DNA of 43,527 bases from Microbispora corallina (lineage in GTDB: Bacteria > Actinomycetota > Actinomycetes > Streptosporangiales > Streptosporangiaceae). Shown piece after piece: positions 33,588 through 41,466 of the stretch. The stretch spans positions 1-43,527 of the forward strand of contig NZ_BOOC01000055.1 in assembly GCF_016863035.1 (NCBI RefSeq). Direction: 5' to 3'. Each line of letters opens with the position of its first letter. The first letter of the stretch is position 1. The translations under genes were made by a program, and so were the position numbers. The notes under the pieces were generated by a model. That model saw nothing but the letters and a program-made list of their open reading frames with translations. It was not told the DNA's origin and made no database searches.

Positions 33588-34345
33588 GCCCTGTGTTCGG
33601 CCACGGACGGCTCCGGCTGTACCTGCTGAAGCTGCTGGAGGAGAGCCCCCGGCACGGTTACGAGGTGATCCGGCTGCTGCAGGACCGCTTCCTCGGCGTC
33701 TACTCGCCGTCGCCCGGCACGATCTACCCGCGCCTCGCCCGCCTGGAGGAGGAGGGCCTGGTCACCCACGAGGTCGTGGAGGGCAAGAAGGTGTTCACGC
33801 TCACCGAGCAGGGGCGGGCCGAGCTGGCCGACCGGATGGACGAGCTGGCCGAGCTGGAGCGGGAGATCACCGCCTCCGTCCAGGACATCGCGCGGGAGGT
33901 CAAGGAGGACGTGCGGCAGACCGTGCGCTCCCTCCGCGAGGAGCTGACCCAGATGGCCAGGGACATCGGCAAGGAGACGCCCCGGGACAGCAGCGACGCC
34001 TGGCGTGACCAGAAGGAGGAGTGGAAGCGCCAGCGCGAGTGGCAGAAGGAGCAGTGGCGCCAGCAGAAGGACCAGTGGCGCCGCCACAAGCGCCAGATGC
34101 GCGACGAGGCCCAGCGCTGGCAGCACGAGTGGCGCCGCATCTGGGAGGACGCTTTGTCGTTGACCGGGATGCCGCCGGGCCCCGGCTACAACCGTGACGC
34201 GGAGCTGGGGCGCCTGCTGGCCGACTTCGTCGGCGAGATCCGCCGGGCCGCCACGGAGGGCCGGCTCACCGACGCGGCGCTGGCCGAGTGCCGCGCCGCT
34301 CTGGACGATGCCGCCGAGCGCATCCGCGCCTCGCTGCGGCAGTGA
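33584..34345 (+). CDS. PadR family regulator with long Trp-rich coiled coil
   Basis: A 253-residue protein. The winged helix is near the N-terminus: LRLYLLKLLEESPRHGYEVI, then GTIYPRLARLEEEGLV and GKKVFTLTEQGR. After it come about 150 residues of charged helix. One stretch of about 45 residues has Trp/Met at seven-residue steps, a likely coiled coil of unusual composition, followed by a C-terminal helical bundle. Typical PadR proteins are about 110-180 residues. It is translated in a coupled way with the DUF4097 gene, whose promoter carries a dyad that this protein may bind. Confidence 0.87.
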   Translation: MSPVFGHGRLRLYLLKLLEESPRHGYEVIRLLQDRFLGVYSPSPGTIYPRLARLEEEGLVTHEVVEGKKVFTLTEQGRAELADRMDELAELEREITASVQDIAREVKEDVRQTVRSLREELTQMARDIGKETPRDSSDAWRDQKEEWKRQREWQKEQWRQQKDQWRRHKRQMRDEAQRWQHEWRRIWEDALSLTGMPPGPGYNRDAELGRLLADFVGEIRRAATEGRLTDAALAECRAALDDAAERIRASLRQ

Positions 34346-34385
34346 TCCCCCACCCATTCGGACCGTCGTGCACGAGGAGGCGGCG

Positions 34386-34553
34386 ATGGGCCCGTACGGC
34401 TGGCGCAACCCGTTCCTGCGCTCTCCCCTGCCCCGGCCGCCGGCCGCCCCCGCCGGGGTCTCCCGGCCCGAGCGGCCCGCCGGCCAGGACCGCCCGGCGG
34501 GCGGCGAGGCCGAGGCCCGCCGCCCCGGCGCTCCCGCGCCCTCGCGTCCCTGA
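34386..34553 (+). CDS. Small proline-rich ORF
   Basis: A 55-residue frame beginning MGPYGWRNPFLRSPLPRPP, with GGAGG seven bases before the ATG. It is rich in Pro, Ala, Arg and Gly, which also arises by chance in DNA of this composition, so support rests on the ribosome site and position 40 bases after the PadR stop. No family recognised. Confidence 0.4.
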   Translation: MGPYGWRNPFLRSPLPRPPAAPAGVSRPERPAGQDRPAGGEAEARRPGAPAPSRP

Positions 34554-34598
34554 CCGGCCCACCCGGGGGAGGCGGCGGCGGCAGCGGCCGCCTCGCCC

Positions 34599-35561
34599 TC
34601 AGACCGTGAAGACGATCTTTCCGAAGAGGTCGCCGCGGTGCATGGCGGCGAAGCCCTCCTCCGCCTCGGCGAGCGGAAGCACCCGGTCGATCAGCGGCCG
34701 GACGCCCGTCTGCTCCAGGAACACGGCGAGCCTGGCGAGCTGGTCCCGGGTTCCCATGGTGGACCCGATGACGGACTTCTGCAGGAAGAACACCTGCGCG
34801 AGCTGCGTGGGGGCGACCATTCCGCTGGTCGCGCCGCTGACCACGATGCGGCCGCCGGGGCGCACCGAGCTGAGCGAGTGGTTCCAGGTCGCCTCGCCGA
34901 CCGTCTCCATCACGGCGTCCACCCGCTCGGGCAGCCGCGCGCCGGTCTCGAAGGCCCGGTCGGCGCCGAGGTCCAGGGCCCTGGCGCGCTTCTCCTCCGA
35001 CCGGCTGGTGACCCAGACGCGGAACCCGCCGGCCCTGCCGAGCGCGATCAGCGCTGTCGCGACGCCGCCGCCGGCGCCCTGCACGAGGATCGTCGACCCG
35101 GGCTCCAGCCCGGCCTTGTCGAACAGCATCCGGTAGGCGGTCAGCCAGGCCGTGGGCAGGCACGCCGCCTCCTCGAAGCTGATCGCGGCCGGCTTGGGCA
35201 CCAGGTTGCGCCGGGGCACGGCGACCTTCTCGGCGAACGTGCCGTCGTAGCCCTCCGACAGCAGCGACCGCTTGGGGTCGAGGGTCTCGTCACCGTTGAC
35301 CGGCGTGCCGATCACCGAGTGGACGACGACCTCGTTGCCGTCCTCGTCGACTCCGGCGGCGTCGCACCCGAGGACGATCGGCAGCCGGTCCTGGCTGATG
35401 CCCACGCCCTTGAGCGTCCACAGGTCGTGGTGGTTGAGCCCGGCGGCCCTGACGGTGACCGTCGTCCAGCCCTCGGGAACGACGGGCTCGGGGTGCTCCC
35501 CGAGCGTCAGCCCCTTCAGCGGGTTGTCGGGATCGGTCTGCGTGGCGGTTACGGCGAACAT
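34599..35561 (-). CDS. Zinc-binding dehydrogenase family (MDR/quinone oxidoreductase-like)
   Basis: A 320-residue medium-chain reductase. The GroES-like domain opens with LNHHDLWTLKGVG and the cofactor loop is ILVQGAGGGVATALIALG. It lacks the cysteines of a structural zinc lobe. NADPH-linked reduction of quinones or enones is the usual activity of such proteins. The ATG at 35561 is only seven bases after a -10-like TAATGT and has no ribosome site, so the mRNA is probably leaderless. The longer frame to 36149 is a shadow of the neighbouring phosphatase gene. Confidence 0.88.
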   Translation of the reverse strand: MFAVTATQTDPDNPLKGLTLGEHPEPVVPEGWTTVTVRAAGLNHHDLWTLKGVGISQDRLPIVLGCDAAGVDEDGNEVVVHSVIGTPVNGDETLDPKRSLLSEGYDGTFAEKVAVPRRNLVPKPAAISFEEAACLPTAWLTAYRMLFDKAGLEPGSTILVQGAGGGVATALIALGRAGGFRVWVTSRSEEKRARALDLGADRAFETGARLPERVDAVMETVGEATWNHSLSSVRPGGRIVVSGATSGMVAPTQLAQVFFLQKSVIGSTMGTRDQLARLAVFLEQTGVRPLIDRVLPLAEAEEGFAAMHRGDLFGKIVFTV

Positions 35562-35568
35562 GTCCAGA

Positions 35569-35574
35569 ACATTA
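35569..35574 (-). promoter_or_regulatory. -10 of the MDR gene, leaderless
   Basis: TAATGT on the minus strand, seven bases before the ATG. No clear -35 is visible. Confidence 0.45.
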
Positions 35575-35681
35575 CTTCGTTGCCCCGGCCGATCCCCGAA
35601 GGGAGCACCGTGCCGCCGGCATGCCGCGTCGATTGTGAGGATGCCCATCCCCTTCGATGCGGAGCACCCGAGAATGGACGC

Positions 35682-36143
35682 ATGACGCCATCGCTGACGG
35701 GTGCGATCGAGATCCCCGGCGGCATCCTGGTGCGCGGACGCGGCCTGCGGCGTCCCGCGCCCGGAGGCCCGTCCCCCGAGTTCGGGCTCTACCTCGGCTC
35801 GGACCGCCTGCGGCGGCGCCACGAGGAGGCGCTGCCGTGGCCGCACCAGTGGCTCCGCTGGCCCGACTTCCTGCTGCCCCTCGACCGGCAGGCCGCGGCC
35901 GGAGCTGTCGCCGGCCTGCGCGAGCAGGCCCTCGCCGGCAGGCGGGTCGAGGTGGCGTGCGGCGGCGGCGTGGGCCGCACCGGCACCGTTCTCGCCTGCC
36001 TGGCGACGCTGGGAGGCCTGCCCCCCGGCGAGGCGGTCGCCTGGGTGCGCGCGAACTACCACCGCCGGGCCGTCGAGACGCCGTGGCAGCGCCGCTGGGT
36101 CGCCTGGTTCTCCGGGAACAACCCGCCCGCGTCCGATTTGTGA
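35682..36143 (+). CDS. Protein-tyrosine-phosphatase-like protein
   Basis: A 153-residue cysteine phosphatase. The P-loop is VACGGGVGRTGT with Cys93 and Arg99 (C-x5-R), followed by Ser/Thr-type TG; the residue before the cysteine is Ala instead of the common His. Asp62 in RWPDFLLP is a candidate general acid. The ATG at 35682 has no clear ribosome site. It is divergent from the MDR gene and 284 bases before the first protease gene. Dual-specificity or low-substrate variants are possible; the target is unknown. Confidence 0.8.
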   Translation: MTPSLTGAIEIPGGILVRGRGLRRPAPGGPSPEFGLYLGSDRLRRRHEEALPWPHQWLRWPDFLLPLDRQAAAGAVAGLREQALAGRRVEVACGGGVGRTGTVLACLATLGGLPPGEAVAWVRANYHRRAVETPWQRRWVAWFSGNNPPASDL

Positions 36144-36359
36144 CGCCACACCATCAGCGGGACAGGAAGAACCACCGGGGCGGACGAGAAGAAAGACCGG
36201 TCAAGAATGCCGGTAAACCGCTCCACAGGCTGATGCGACCCTCCCTCGGCATAGCGTCTGACCTGGGAAGACGGTATCCATAACCGCTCGGCATCGATAA
36301 CGGATAGGGCAATCTGCTGATTGTTCTCGTTATATCCCGAGCATGGGTAATGATCGCCT

Positions 36360-36423
36360 TATTAATCTTCGGAGCGTTTTCCTGACGAATGGGACGCACC
36401 CTCAAACGTCCCGGGGAAAGGAG
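36360..36423 (+). promoter_or_regulatory. Shared -10, UTR hairpin and RBS of protease 1
   Basis: -10 TATTAA (36360-36365), 7 bases, inferred start at A36373, then TTTTCCTGACG, the hairpin GGGACG (36391-36396) with CGTCCC (36407-36412), and AAAGGAG. The same order recurs before three later paralogues. No -35 is obvious. Confidence 0.6.
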
Positions 36424-36427
36424 CTCC

Positions 36428-37582
36428 ATGATCTCCCGAGCACGGCGCCTGACCATCCCCCTCGCCGGAGCGCTGCTCGCGTCCGGCGTGGTCGGCGCCA
36501 CCCAGGCGGCCCCCAGTGCGGCCGCCACCACATCCGCCGGAGGCGGCGTGACCACGGTCCACGCGGGATCGGGTGACGTCACCACCAAGGCCGCCTCCGG
36601 GTCGACGAGCGCGGCGGTCGCGTTCTGGTCGCCGGACCGTCTGCGGGCCGCCAAGGACTACACCGAGGATCTCGGCAACTCGGTGAAGGGCTTCGGCAAG
36701 GTCAGCAAGGCGACGCCGGACGGCAAGGCCGGCACGGTCCCGCCGATCGGCCAGGAGAAGGGCAAGGCCGGCACGTCGAAGCAGGTCAACCTGCCCAACA
36801 CGGTCGGCCGGGTGTTCTTCACGCTGCCCGGCAAGAACCCCCTCGACCCGAAGAGCTGGAAGTACTGCTCCGGCACCTCGGTCCAGGGCAAGTTCCACAA
36901 CGTCGTCGCCACCGCGGGGCACTGCGTCTACGACCCGGTGACCAACCAGTTCTACGACAACTGGGTGTTCATCCCGTCCTACTGGGACGGGAACCAGGCG
37001 TGGGAGGGCAAGGCGCCGTACGGCATCTACCCGGCCACCTGGTTCCAGGCGCACGACGACTTCGTGGTCAAGGAGGACTACGACTACGACTACGCGTTCG
37101 TCAACGTGGCGTCCGGCTTCAAGATCAAGTGGGAGAAGGTCGGCAACACCTACAAGGCGACGAAGACCCCCGTGGGCCGGCTCGGCGACAACGTCGGCGG
37201 CCAGGGCTTCACGTGGAACCGCAGCACGAAGGTCAAGGTCTTCTCGTTCGGCTACCCGGCCGGCCCCCACCCGGACGGCGACCGCCCCTTCACGGGTCGC
37301 ACGATGAAGTGGTGCTACGGCCAGAGCACGCCCATGCCGGCCGCGCCCAAGTACAACATCCAGGAGCACATCGGCTTCAAGTGCGGGATGACCGCGGGCG
37401 CGAGCGGCGGCCCCTGGCTGCTCAACTACAAGAGCAAGAGCCGTACGGGCTACCTGAACGGCATCAACAGCGTCGCCTGGGACACGGACGGCAACGACCG
37501 CTACGACAGGATCTCCTCGCCGTACTTCAACGGCGAGACCTACGACGTGTACAAGGTGGCCGCAAACCGGTGGACGTCCTGA
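36428..37582 (+). CDS. Secreted chymotrypsin-fold serine protease, paralogue 1
   Basis: A 384-residue exported protease. A signal peptide ends near TQAAP (about residue 28). A pro-region of about 95 residues precedes the catalytic domain, whose triad is His165 (ATAGHC), Asp221 (DYDYAFV) and Ser326 (GASGGPW). Cys147 and Cys166 are likely paired around the histidine, and Cys296 with Cys319 around the serine. A calcium-loop-like DTDGNDRYD precedes SSPYF near the end. The ATG follows AAAGGAG. Its promoter and UTR hairpin match those of paralogues 3-5. It is separated from the convergent SSI-like gene by a strong bidirectional terminator. The substrate is unknown. Confidence 0.88.
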   Translation: MISRARRLTIPLAGALLASGVVGATQAAPSAAATTSAGGGVTTVHAGSGDVTTKAASGSTSAAVAFWSPDRLRAAKDYTEDLGNSVKGFGKVSKATPDGKAGTVPPIGQEKGKAGTSKQVNLPNTVGRVFFTLPGKNPLDPKSWKYCSGTSVQGKFHNVVATAGHCVYDPVTNQFYDNWVFIPSYWDGNQAWEGKAPYGIYPATWFQAHDDFVVKEDYDYDYAFVNVASGFKIKWEKVGNTYKATKTPVGRLGDNVGGQGFTWNRSTKVKVFSFGYPAGPHPDGDRPFTGRTMKWCYGQSTPMPAAPKYNIQEHIGFKCGMTAGASGGPWLLNYKSKSRTGYLNGINSVAWDTDGNDRYDRISSPYFNGETYDVYKVAANRWTS

Positions 37583-37620
37583 CGCGCGTCGCCTGACCGC
37601 ACGGCCATTCGGTCGGGCTC

Positions 37621-37651
37621 GGGGGCCCGGTGGCACCGCCACCGGGCCCCC
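37621..37651. terminator. Bidirectional terminator between protease 1 and SSI gene
   Basis: Perfect 14-base arms GGGGGCCCGGTGGC and GCCACCGGGCCCCC with a 3-base loop, placed between two convergent stop codons. Confidence 0.88.
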
Positions 37652-37692
37652 TTCCGTTCCTCCCCTTTACGCTGCCCGTACGGACAGCGCGG

Positions 37693-38142
37693 TCAGATGT
37701 CGAATACGCCGTCGCCGACGGACCGCTTCTCGCAGCTGCTGGCGAAGGTGCGCTGGTACCAGACGTACCTGCCGTCCCAGATGCCGTTGGCGGTGACCGT
37801 GACCGGATCCCAGATGAGCGGGCAGACGAGGTTCGGGTCCGCCTTGAGCCGGGTCGGGTCGCCCTGGACCTTCTCCAGGGTCTGGCAGGCCTCGACGGCG
37901 CTCGGATGGGTTCCGGTGACCGGATCGCAGGTCAGCAGCGCGAACCGTTGCGCGGGACGCGGCTGCTCGCCGCGGCTTACTGTCACAATCAGTGTGCGGC
38001 CGGCCGCGTCGCGCGCGGTGGTCGCCGTGTTCCCACCCGCGTGCGGCGTCCAGGCGGGACGCGGCGGAGGAGGAATGTGAGTGATCGCGGACGGACCGGC
38101 CGCGATCACCGTACCGGCGAGTAGAGCAAGGAGTGGCTTCAT
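37693..38142 (-). CDS. Subtilisin-inhibitor-like (SSI) secreted protease inhibitor
   Basis: A 149-residue exported protein with a signal peptide of about 19 residues and four cysteines (72, 86, 107, 137) in the SSI order. Family landmarks are TCDPVTGTHPSAVEAC, the reactive loop CPLIWDPVTVT and GIWDGRYVWYQRTFASSC, ending in VFDI. By analogy with SSI (Cys71-Pro-Met73), the P1 residue is Leu109 and P1' Ile110. Leu at P1 fits inhibition of subtilisin- or chymotrypsin-like enzymes. The ATG at 38142 follows GGGGGGA. It lies convergent to protease 1 and divergent from protease 2, inside the protease cluster. Its target is not known; a self-protease is a natural hypothesis. Confidence 0.88.
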   Translation of the reverse strand: MKPLLALLAGTVIAAGPSAITHIPPPPRPAWTPHAGGNTATTARDAAGRTLIVTVSRGEQPRPAQRFALLTCDPVTGTHPSAVEACQTLEKVQGDPTRLKADPNLVCPLIWDPVTVTANGIWDGRYVWYQRTFASSCEKRSVGDGVFDI

Positions 38143-38354
38143 GTCGATCCCCCCGTTTCGGCTGGTCGTCAGCCTCGCCAGGGGAGCGCCCCCGTTCAAG
38201 CGTCCACTCCGCGCGCTGGGTCAAATCTGACGTCCCGTCATTCACCCTGGTTCCACTGGTTTCATAACGAGCTGGCCAAGAAGCTGTGCCGCAACCGTGT
38301 GGATCTGGAAAAATCACCCCTTACCATCCATTTCCCCACGTTGAGAGGTCCCCG

Positions 38355-39557
38355 GTGGCCAGGCAGCTCGCACTCCTCCTCGGCGGCGTCGCCGCCGTCG
38401 TGAGTGCCGCCGCCATGCTCTGGACCCAGGGGGCCTCCCTCCCGGCCTCGGCCGCCGCGCCGCGCACGGCCCCGGCCTCCGCCGTTTACGAGGCGGCCTC
38501 GACGGCGATGCCGGCCGCCGGCCCGTCGAAGAACGGTGTGAGCACGTTCCCGCTGGCGCCCACCGACGCCGACATGCAGCGGGTCGCCGCGTACTGGAGC
38601 CCGGAGCGGCTCAAGCAGGCCAGCAGCTACGAGCCGAGCACGAAGCCGTCGCCGCCGGGGAAGAGCGCGTCCAAGAGCCCCGCGAAGGCCGAGGTGAAGG
38701 GCCCGGCGAGGGGATCGGCCACCACGTCGGCGTTCGAGGTCCCCAAGGGGACGGCGACGCCCTCCGGCCGGGCCCCCCTGAGCGCCCCGGCCCCCACCGC
38801 GCCGCCGATGGTCGGCAAGGTCTTCTTCAAGGTCGGCGAGAAGGAGTACTGGTGCTCCGCCTCGGCCGTCCACTCGCGGTACCACAACCTCGTGGCCACC
38901 GCCGGGCACTGCGCGTACGCGCTGGGCCAGGACAAGCCGGTCGAGAACTGGATCTTCATTCCCTCCTACCACGACGGGGTCACCAACGCCGGGATCTTCG
39001 TCGGCAACACCCTGTACATGCAGGAGGACTTCGCGGGCCAGGGCGACTTCGACCGCGACTACGCCTTCGTCACCGTGCACCGCGGGTTCACCTGGCAGGC
39101 GTACAAGGACGGTGCCCAGGTGAAGTACCGGGCGGTGAGCGCCGGACGGCTGGAGGACAAGGTGGGCGCCTTCCAGTTCTCCTCGAACAAGCCGATCGGG
39201 CGGCCCGTCGACGCCTTCGGCTACCCCGCCGGGGCCAACCCCGACGGCAGCCGCCCCTACGACGGGCAGACGGTCAAGAGCTGCACCGGGACGACCGAGA
39301 AGAAGTTCGTCAGCGCCCCGACCTGGCAGCTCGAGCACGGCGTCCGGCTGCCGGGCTGCACGTTCACCTCCGGCGCGAGCGGCGGCCCCTGGGTGGTCGG
39401 CTACAACGCCGCCAAGCGCACCGGCTACCTGATCGGCGTGACGAGCCTGACCTGGAACCTCAACGGCGGCGGCAAGCTCGACGCGATCTCCGCGCCCTAC
39501 TTCAACACGCTCACCCAGCGGGTCTACCTCCAGGCCGCCCGCCAGTCCACGAGCTGA
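38355..39557 (+). CDS. Secreted chymotrypsin-fold serine protease, paralogue 2
   Basis: A 400-residue divergent member of the cluster. The signal is followed by a long Ala/Pro/Ser/Lys-rich pro-region (to about residue 150). The triad is His185 (ATAGHC), Asp235 (DRDYAFV) and Ser342 (GASGGPW); the cysteine pair 310 and 335 near the serine is retained. The terminal loop is NLNGGGKLD, a weakened version of the DTDGN loop. GTG at 38355 follows AGAGG. Its 212-base upstream gap, shared with the divergent SSI gene, shows no Crp box, no shared -10 and no UTR hairpin, unlike the other four. Confidence 0.87.
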   Translation: MARQLALLLGGVAAVVSAAAMLWTQGASLPASAAAPRTAPASAVYEAASTAMPAAGPSKNGVSTFPLAPTDADMQRVAAYWSPERLKQASSYEPSTKPSPPGKSASKSPAKAEVKGPARGSATTSAFEVPKGTATPSGRAPLSAPAPTAPPMVGKVFFKVGEKEYWCSASAVHSRYHNLVATAGHCAYALGQDKPVENWIFIPSYHDGVTNAGIFVGNTLYMQEDFAGQGDFDRDYAFVTVHRGFTWQAYKDGAQVKYRAVSAGRLEDKVGAFQFSSNKPIGRPVDAFGYPAGANPDGSRPYDGQTVKSCTGTTEKKFVSAPTWQLEHGVRLPGCTFTSGASGGPWVVGYNAAKRTGYLIGVTSLTWNLNGGGKLDAISAPYFNTLTQRVYLQAARQSTS

Positions 39558-39618
39558 CCGTCTCGCGGCGCCAAGAAGGTTAGACGTAGTCGATCGCGCC
39601 GCGGTGCCATCGAATAAA

Positions 39619-39634
39619 CGTGATCCTCGTCACA
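39619..39634. promoter_or_regulatory. Crp-like box upstream of protease 3
   Basis: CGTGATCCTCGTCACA, matching GTGA-N6-TCAC, about 190-205 bases before the inferred start of transcription at 39823. It lies just after two short blocks (TTAGACGTAGTC at 39580-39591 and GGTGCCATC) that recur before protease 4. Confidence 0.65.
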
Positions 39635-39746
39635 TTCCCGCCGCCCGCGGCCACCCTTGGTGATCGCGTTCTGACTGAGGGATCCCGCGAGGCGACCTGC
39701 GCGATCGTCACAAGACGATCTCGAAGCTGACACCGCTTGTGGAAGA

Positions 39747-39762
39747 TCACGGAAAAGTCACG
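39747..39762 (+). promoter_or_regulatory. 11-bp direct repeat upstream of protease 3
   Basis: TCACGGAAAAGTCACG: TCACGGA and TCACGGC units one helical turn apart, about 60-75 bases before the inferred transcription start. The same block (TCACAGAAAAGTCACG) precedes protease 4. Spacing resembles PhoP-type response-regulator sites; the protein is unknown. Confidence 0.45.
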
Positions 39763-39809
39763 GCCCACTGTGCGCGATCACCAGGTAAAGCAGGCGTAAA
39801 TCGGGAGGG

Positions 39810-39859
39810 TAGTGTCTTGACTATCCCTTTACTGACCAGTGGGACGCGTGGGGCGTCTC
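39810..39859 (+). promoter_or_regulatory. Promoter and UTR hairpin of protease 3
   Basis: -10 TAGTGT (39810-39815), seven bases, start at A39823, ATCCCTTTACTGAC, then hairpin GGGACGC (39841-39847) with GCGTCTC (39853-39859), one G-T wobble. The ribosome site CAGGAG follows. Confidence 0.65.
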
Positions 39860-39878
39860 ACGACAGCACAGGAGTTTC

Positions 39879-41057
39879 ATGAACACCCGAGTCAAGCGCC
39901 TGATCCTCCCCCTCGGGGGCGTAGCGGCCGCCGGCCTCATCGGGGCCACCCTGACGGTGCCGGCCCAGGCCGCAGGCGACACCGCCTCGGACCCGCTGGC
40001 CACCAGTGGCATCGCCGCCAAGAACGTGGTCGCCTACTGGCTGGGCCAGAAGGCGGCCAACCTCGTCAACGCCTCGCCGTACGAGACCCAGGTCGTCGCC
40101 AAGCACATCTCCACGGGCGGCCCGTCCGCGGACAGCAAGCCCGGCACCGTCCCGGCCATCGGCGACGAGAAGAAGTCCGGCGGCACGTCGAAGAACGTCA
40201 ACCTCCCCCGCACCACGGGCAAGGTGTTCTTCCGCGGCGCCGACGGCCGTCCGCACTGGTGCACCGCCACCTCCGTGCAGTCCCACTACCGCAACCTGGT
40301 CGCCACGGCGGGCCACTGCGTGTACGACACCAAGAGCAACAAGGCCACGCTCGACCGGTGGGTCTTCATCCCCGGCTACTACCAGGGCAAGGCCCCGTGG
40401 GGCATCTACGTCGGCAAGCAGGCTTTCACCCACTACGACTTCGACGTCTACGAGGACGGCGACCGCGACTACGCCTTCGTGACCGTCTACAACGGCCTCA
40501 AGGCCGGCCACGGCAGCAACCTCCGCGACACCGCCGAGTGGAACTGGAAGCAGGTCGACAAGGCCACCTACGACAAGTACGACCGCCACATCCGCGCGGC
40601 CAAGGGCGGCAAGTACTACGTCCTCAAGTTCGTCGACGCCGGTCGCCTCGGTGACAACGTCGGCGGCCAGGGCCTGGCCTACAACCAGAAGCTCGGCAAG
40701 TCCGTCTACGTCTTCGGCTACCCGAGCGGGTCGCACCCGGACGGCAACCACGCCTTCACCGGCCAGACCCTCAAGTGGTCGTACGGCAAGACCTTCGCCG
40801 CCAAGGCCCCGTCCGTGAAGGCGGAGGAGCTGGTGGGCGTGAAGTCCTCCTTCACCGGTGAGGGCTCGTCGGGCTCGGCCTGGCTGCTCAGCTACAAGAA
40901 CAGCCGCCGCCTCGGCTACCTGAACGGCGTCACCAGCGGCGTCTCCGACACCGACGGTAACAAGCGGATCGACACCAGCGTCTCCCCGTACTTCGACGGC
41001 GAGCTGTACGGCGTGTACAAGGCCGCGGCTGGCGTCTGGTCGGGCTCCATCGCCTAG
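39879..41057 (+). CDS. Secreted chymotrypsin-fold serine protease, paralogue 3
   Basis: A 392-residue protease. The signal ends near PAQAAG (about residue 32). The pro-region AAGDTASDPLATSGIAAKNV is nearly shared with paralogues 4 and 5. The triad is His146 (ATAGHC), Asp197 (DRDYAFV) and Ser331. The serine motif is GSSGSAW, not GASGGPW, and the cysteine pair near it is absent (KWS, KSS). Cys128 and Cys147 remain. SDTDGNKRID precedes SPYF. CAGGAG is the ribosome site. About four-fifths identical by eye to paralogue 4. Confidence 0.87.
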   Translation: MNTRVKRLILPLGGVAAAGLIGATLTVPAQAAGDTASDPLATSGIAAKNVVAYWLGQKAANLVNASPYETQVVAKHISTGGPSADSKPGTVPAIGDEKKSGGTSKNVNLPRTTGKVFFRGADGRPHWCTATSVQSHYRNLVATAGHCVYDTKSNKATLDRWVFIPGYYQGKAPWGIYVGKQAFTHYDFDVYEDGDRDYAFVTVYNGLKAGHGSNLRDTAEWNWKQVDKATYDKYDRHIRAAKGGKYYVLKFVDAGRLGDNVGGQGLAYNQKLGKSVYVFGYPSGSHPDGNHAFTGQTLKWSYGKTFAAKAPSVKAEELVGVKSSFTGEGSSGSAWLLSYKNSRRLGYLNGVTSGVSDTDGNKRIDTSVSPYFDGELYGVYKAAAGVWSGSIA

Positions 41058-41088
41058 GGACACGACCCCGTTCCCAGCACCCCCCAGA

Positions 41089-41118
41089 AGGGCCCGGTCG
41101 CCTCGGCGGCCGGGCCCT
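41089..41118 (+). terminator. Terminator of protease 3
   Basis: AGGGCCCGG and CCGGGCCCT around a 12-base loop that can pair further inside (CGCC/GGCG). It lies 32 bases after the stop codon. Confidence 0.75.
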
Positions 41119-41187
41119 GCCGCGTTCCAGGGCATTGGAACGAGCACATTAGACGTAGTCCATCGGGAATCGGTGCCATCCACATTG

Positions 41188-41203
41188 TGTGATTTACATC
41201 ACA
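41188..41203. promoter_or_regulatory. Perfect Crp box upstream of protease 4
   Basis: TGTGATTTACATCACA, an exact TGTGA-N6-TCACA, about 207-222 bases before the inferred start of transcription at 41410. It follows TTAGACGTAGTC (41149-41160) and GGTGCCATC, as at protease 3. Confidence 0.78.
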
Positions 41204-41324
41204 TCGGATGGTCATGGCCTCGCGTACGGCGGCGCGGTCTCGACACGACGGTGGCGATCTGTGGACCGTGACCACCTGCGCGAAATCACGAGACGATCTC
41301 GCATCCGACAAGCCCTGTGAAATG

Positions 41325-41340
41325 TCACAGAAAAGTCACG
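41325..41340 (+). promoter_or_regulatory. 11-bp direct repeat upstream of protease 4
   Basis: TCACAGAAAAGTCACG; it is entered by a short dyad TGTGA-aatg-TCACA (41316-41329). About 70-85 bases before the inferred start of transcription. Confidence 0.45.
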
Positions 41341-41397
41341 CCTCGCAGGTGCCATAAAAGGTCGGATAACACCCCACCACCTGCAAGATCGTCGCAG

Positions 41398-41446
41398 TAG
41401 TGTCCTGACATCCCTTTACTGACGCATGGGACGCATGATGCGTCTC
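41398..41446 (+). promoter_or_regulatory. Promoter and UTR hairpin of protease 4
   Basis: -10 TAGTGT (41398-41403), six bases, start at A41410, ATCCCTTTACTGACGC, hairpin GGGACGC (41428-41434) with GCGTCTC (41440-41446). AAGGAGCACC follows. Confidence 0.65.
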
Positions 41447-41466
41447 ACGACAGCGCAAGGAGCACC

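Noticed and set aside
36154..36654. Minus-strand frame of 166 codons across the protease 1 start
   Set aside because: It covers the promoter and signal peptide of protease 1 and shows no family features.
38143..38354. Search for the shared UTR hairpin and Crp box before protease 2
   Set aside because: Neither GGGACGC nor a GTGA-N6-TCAC site is present; the gene is regulated differently.
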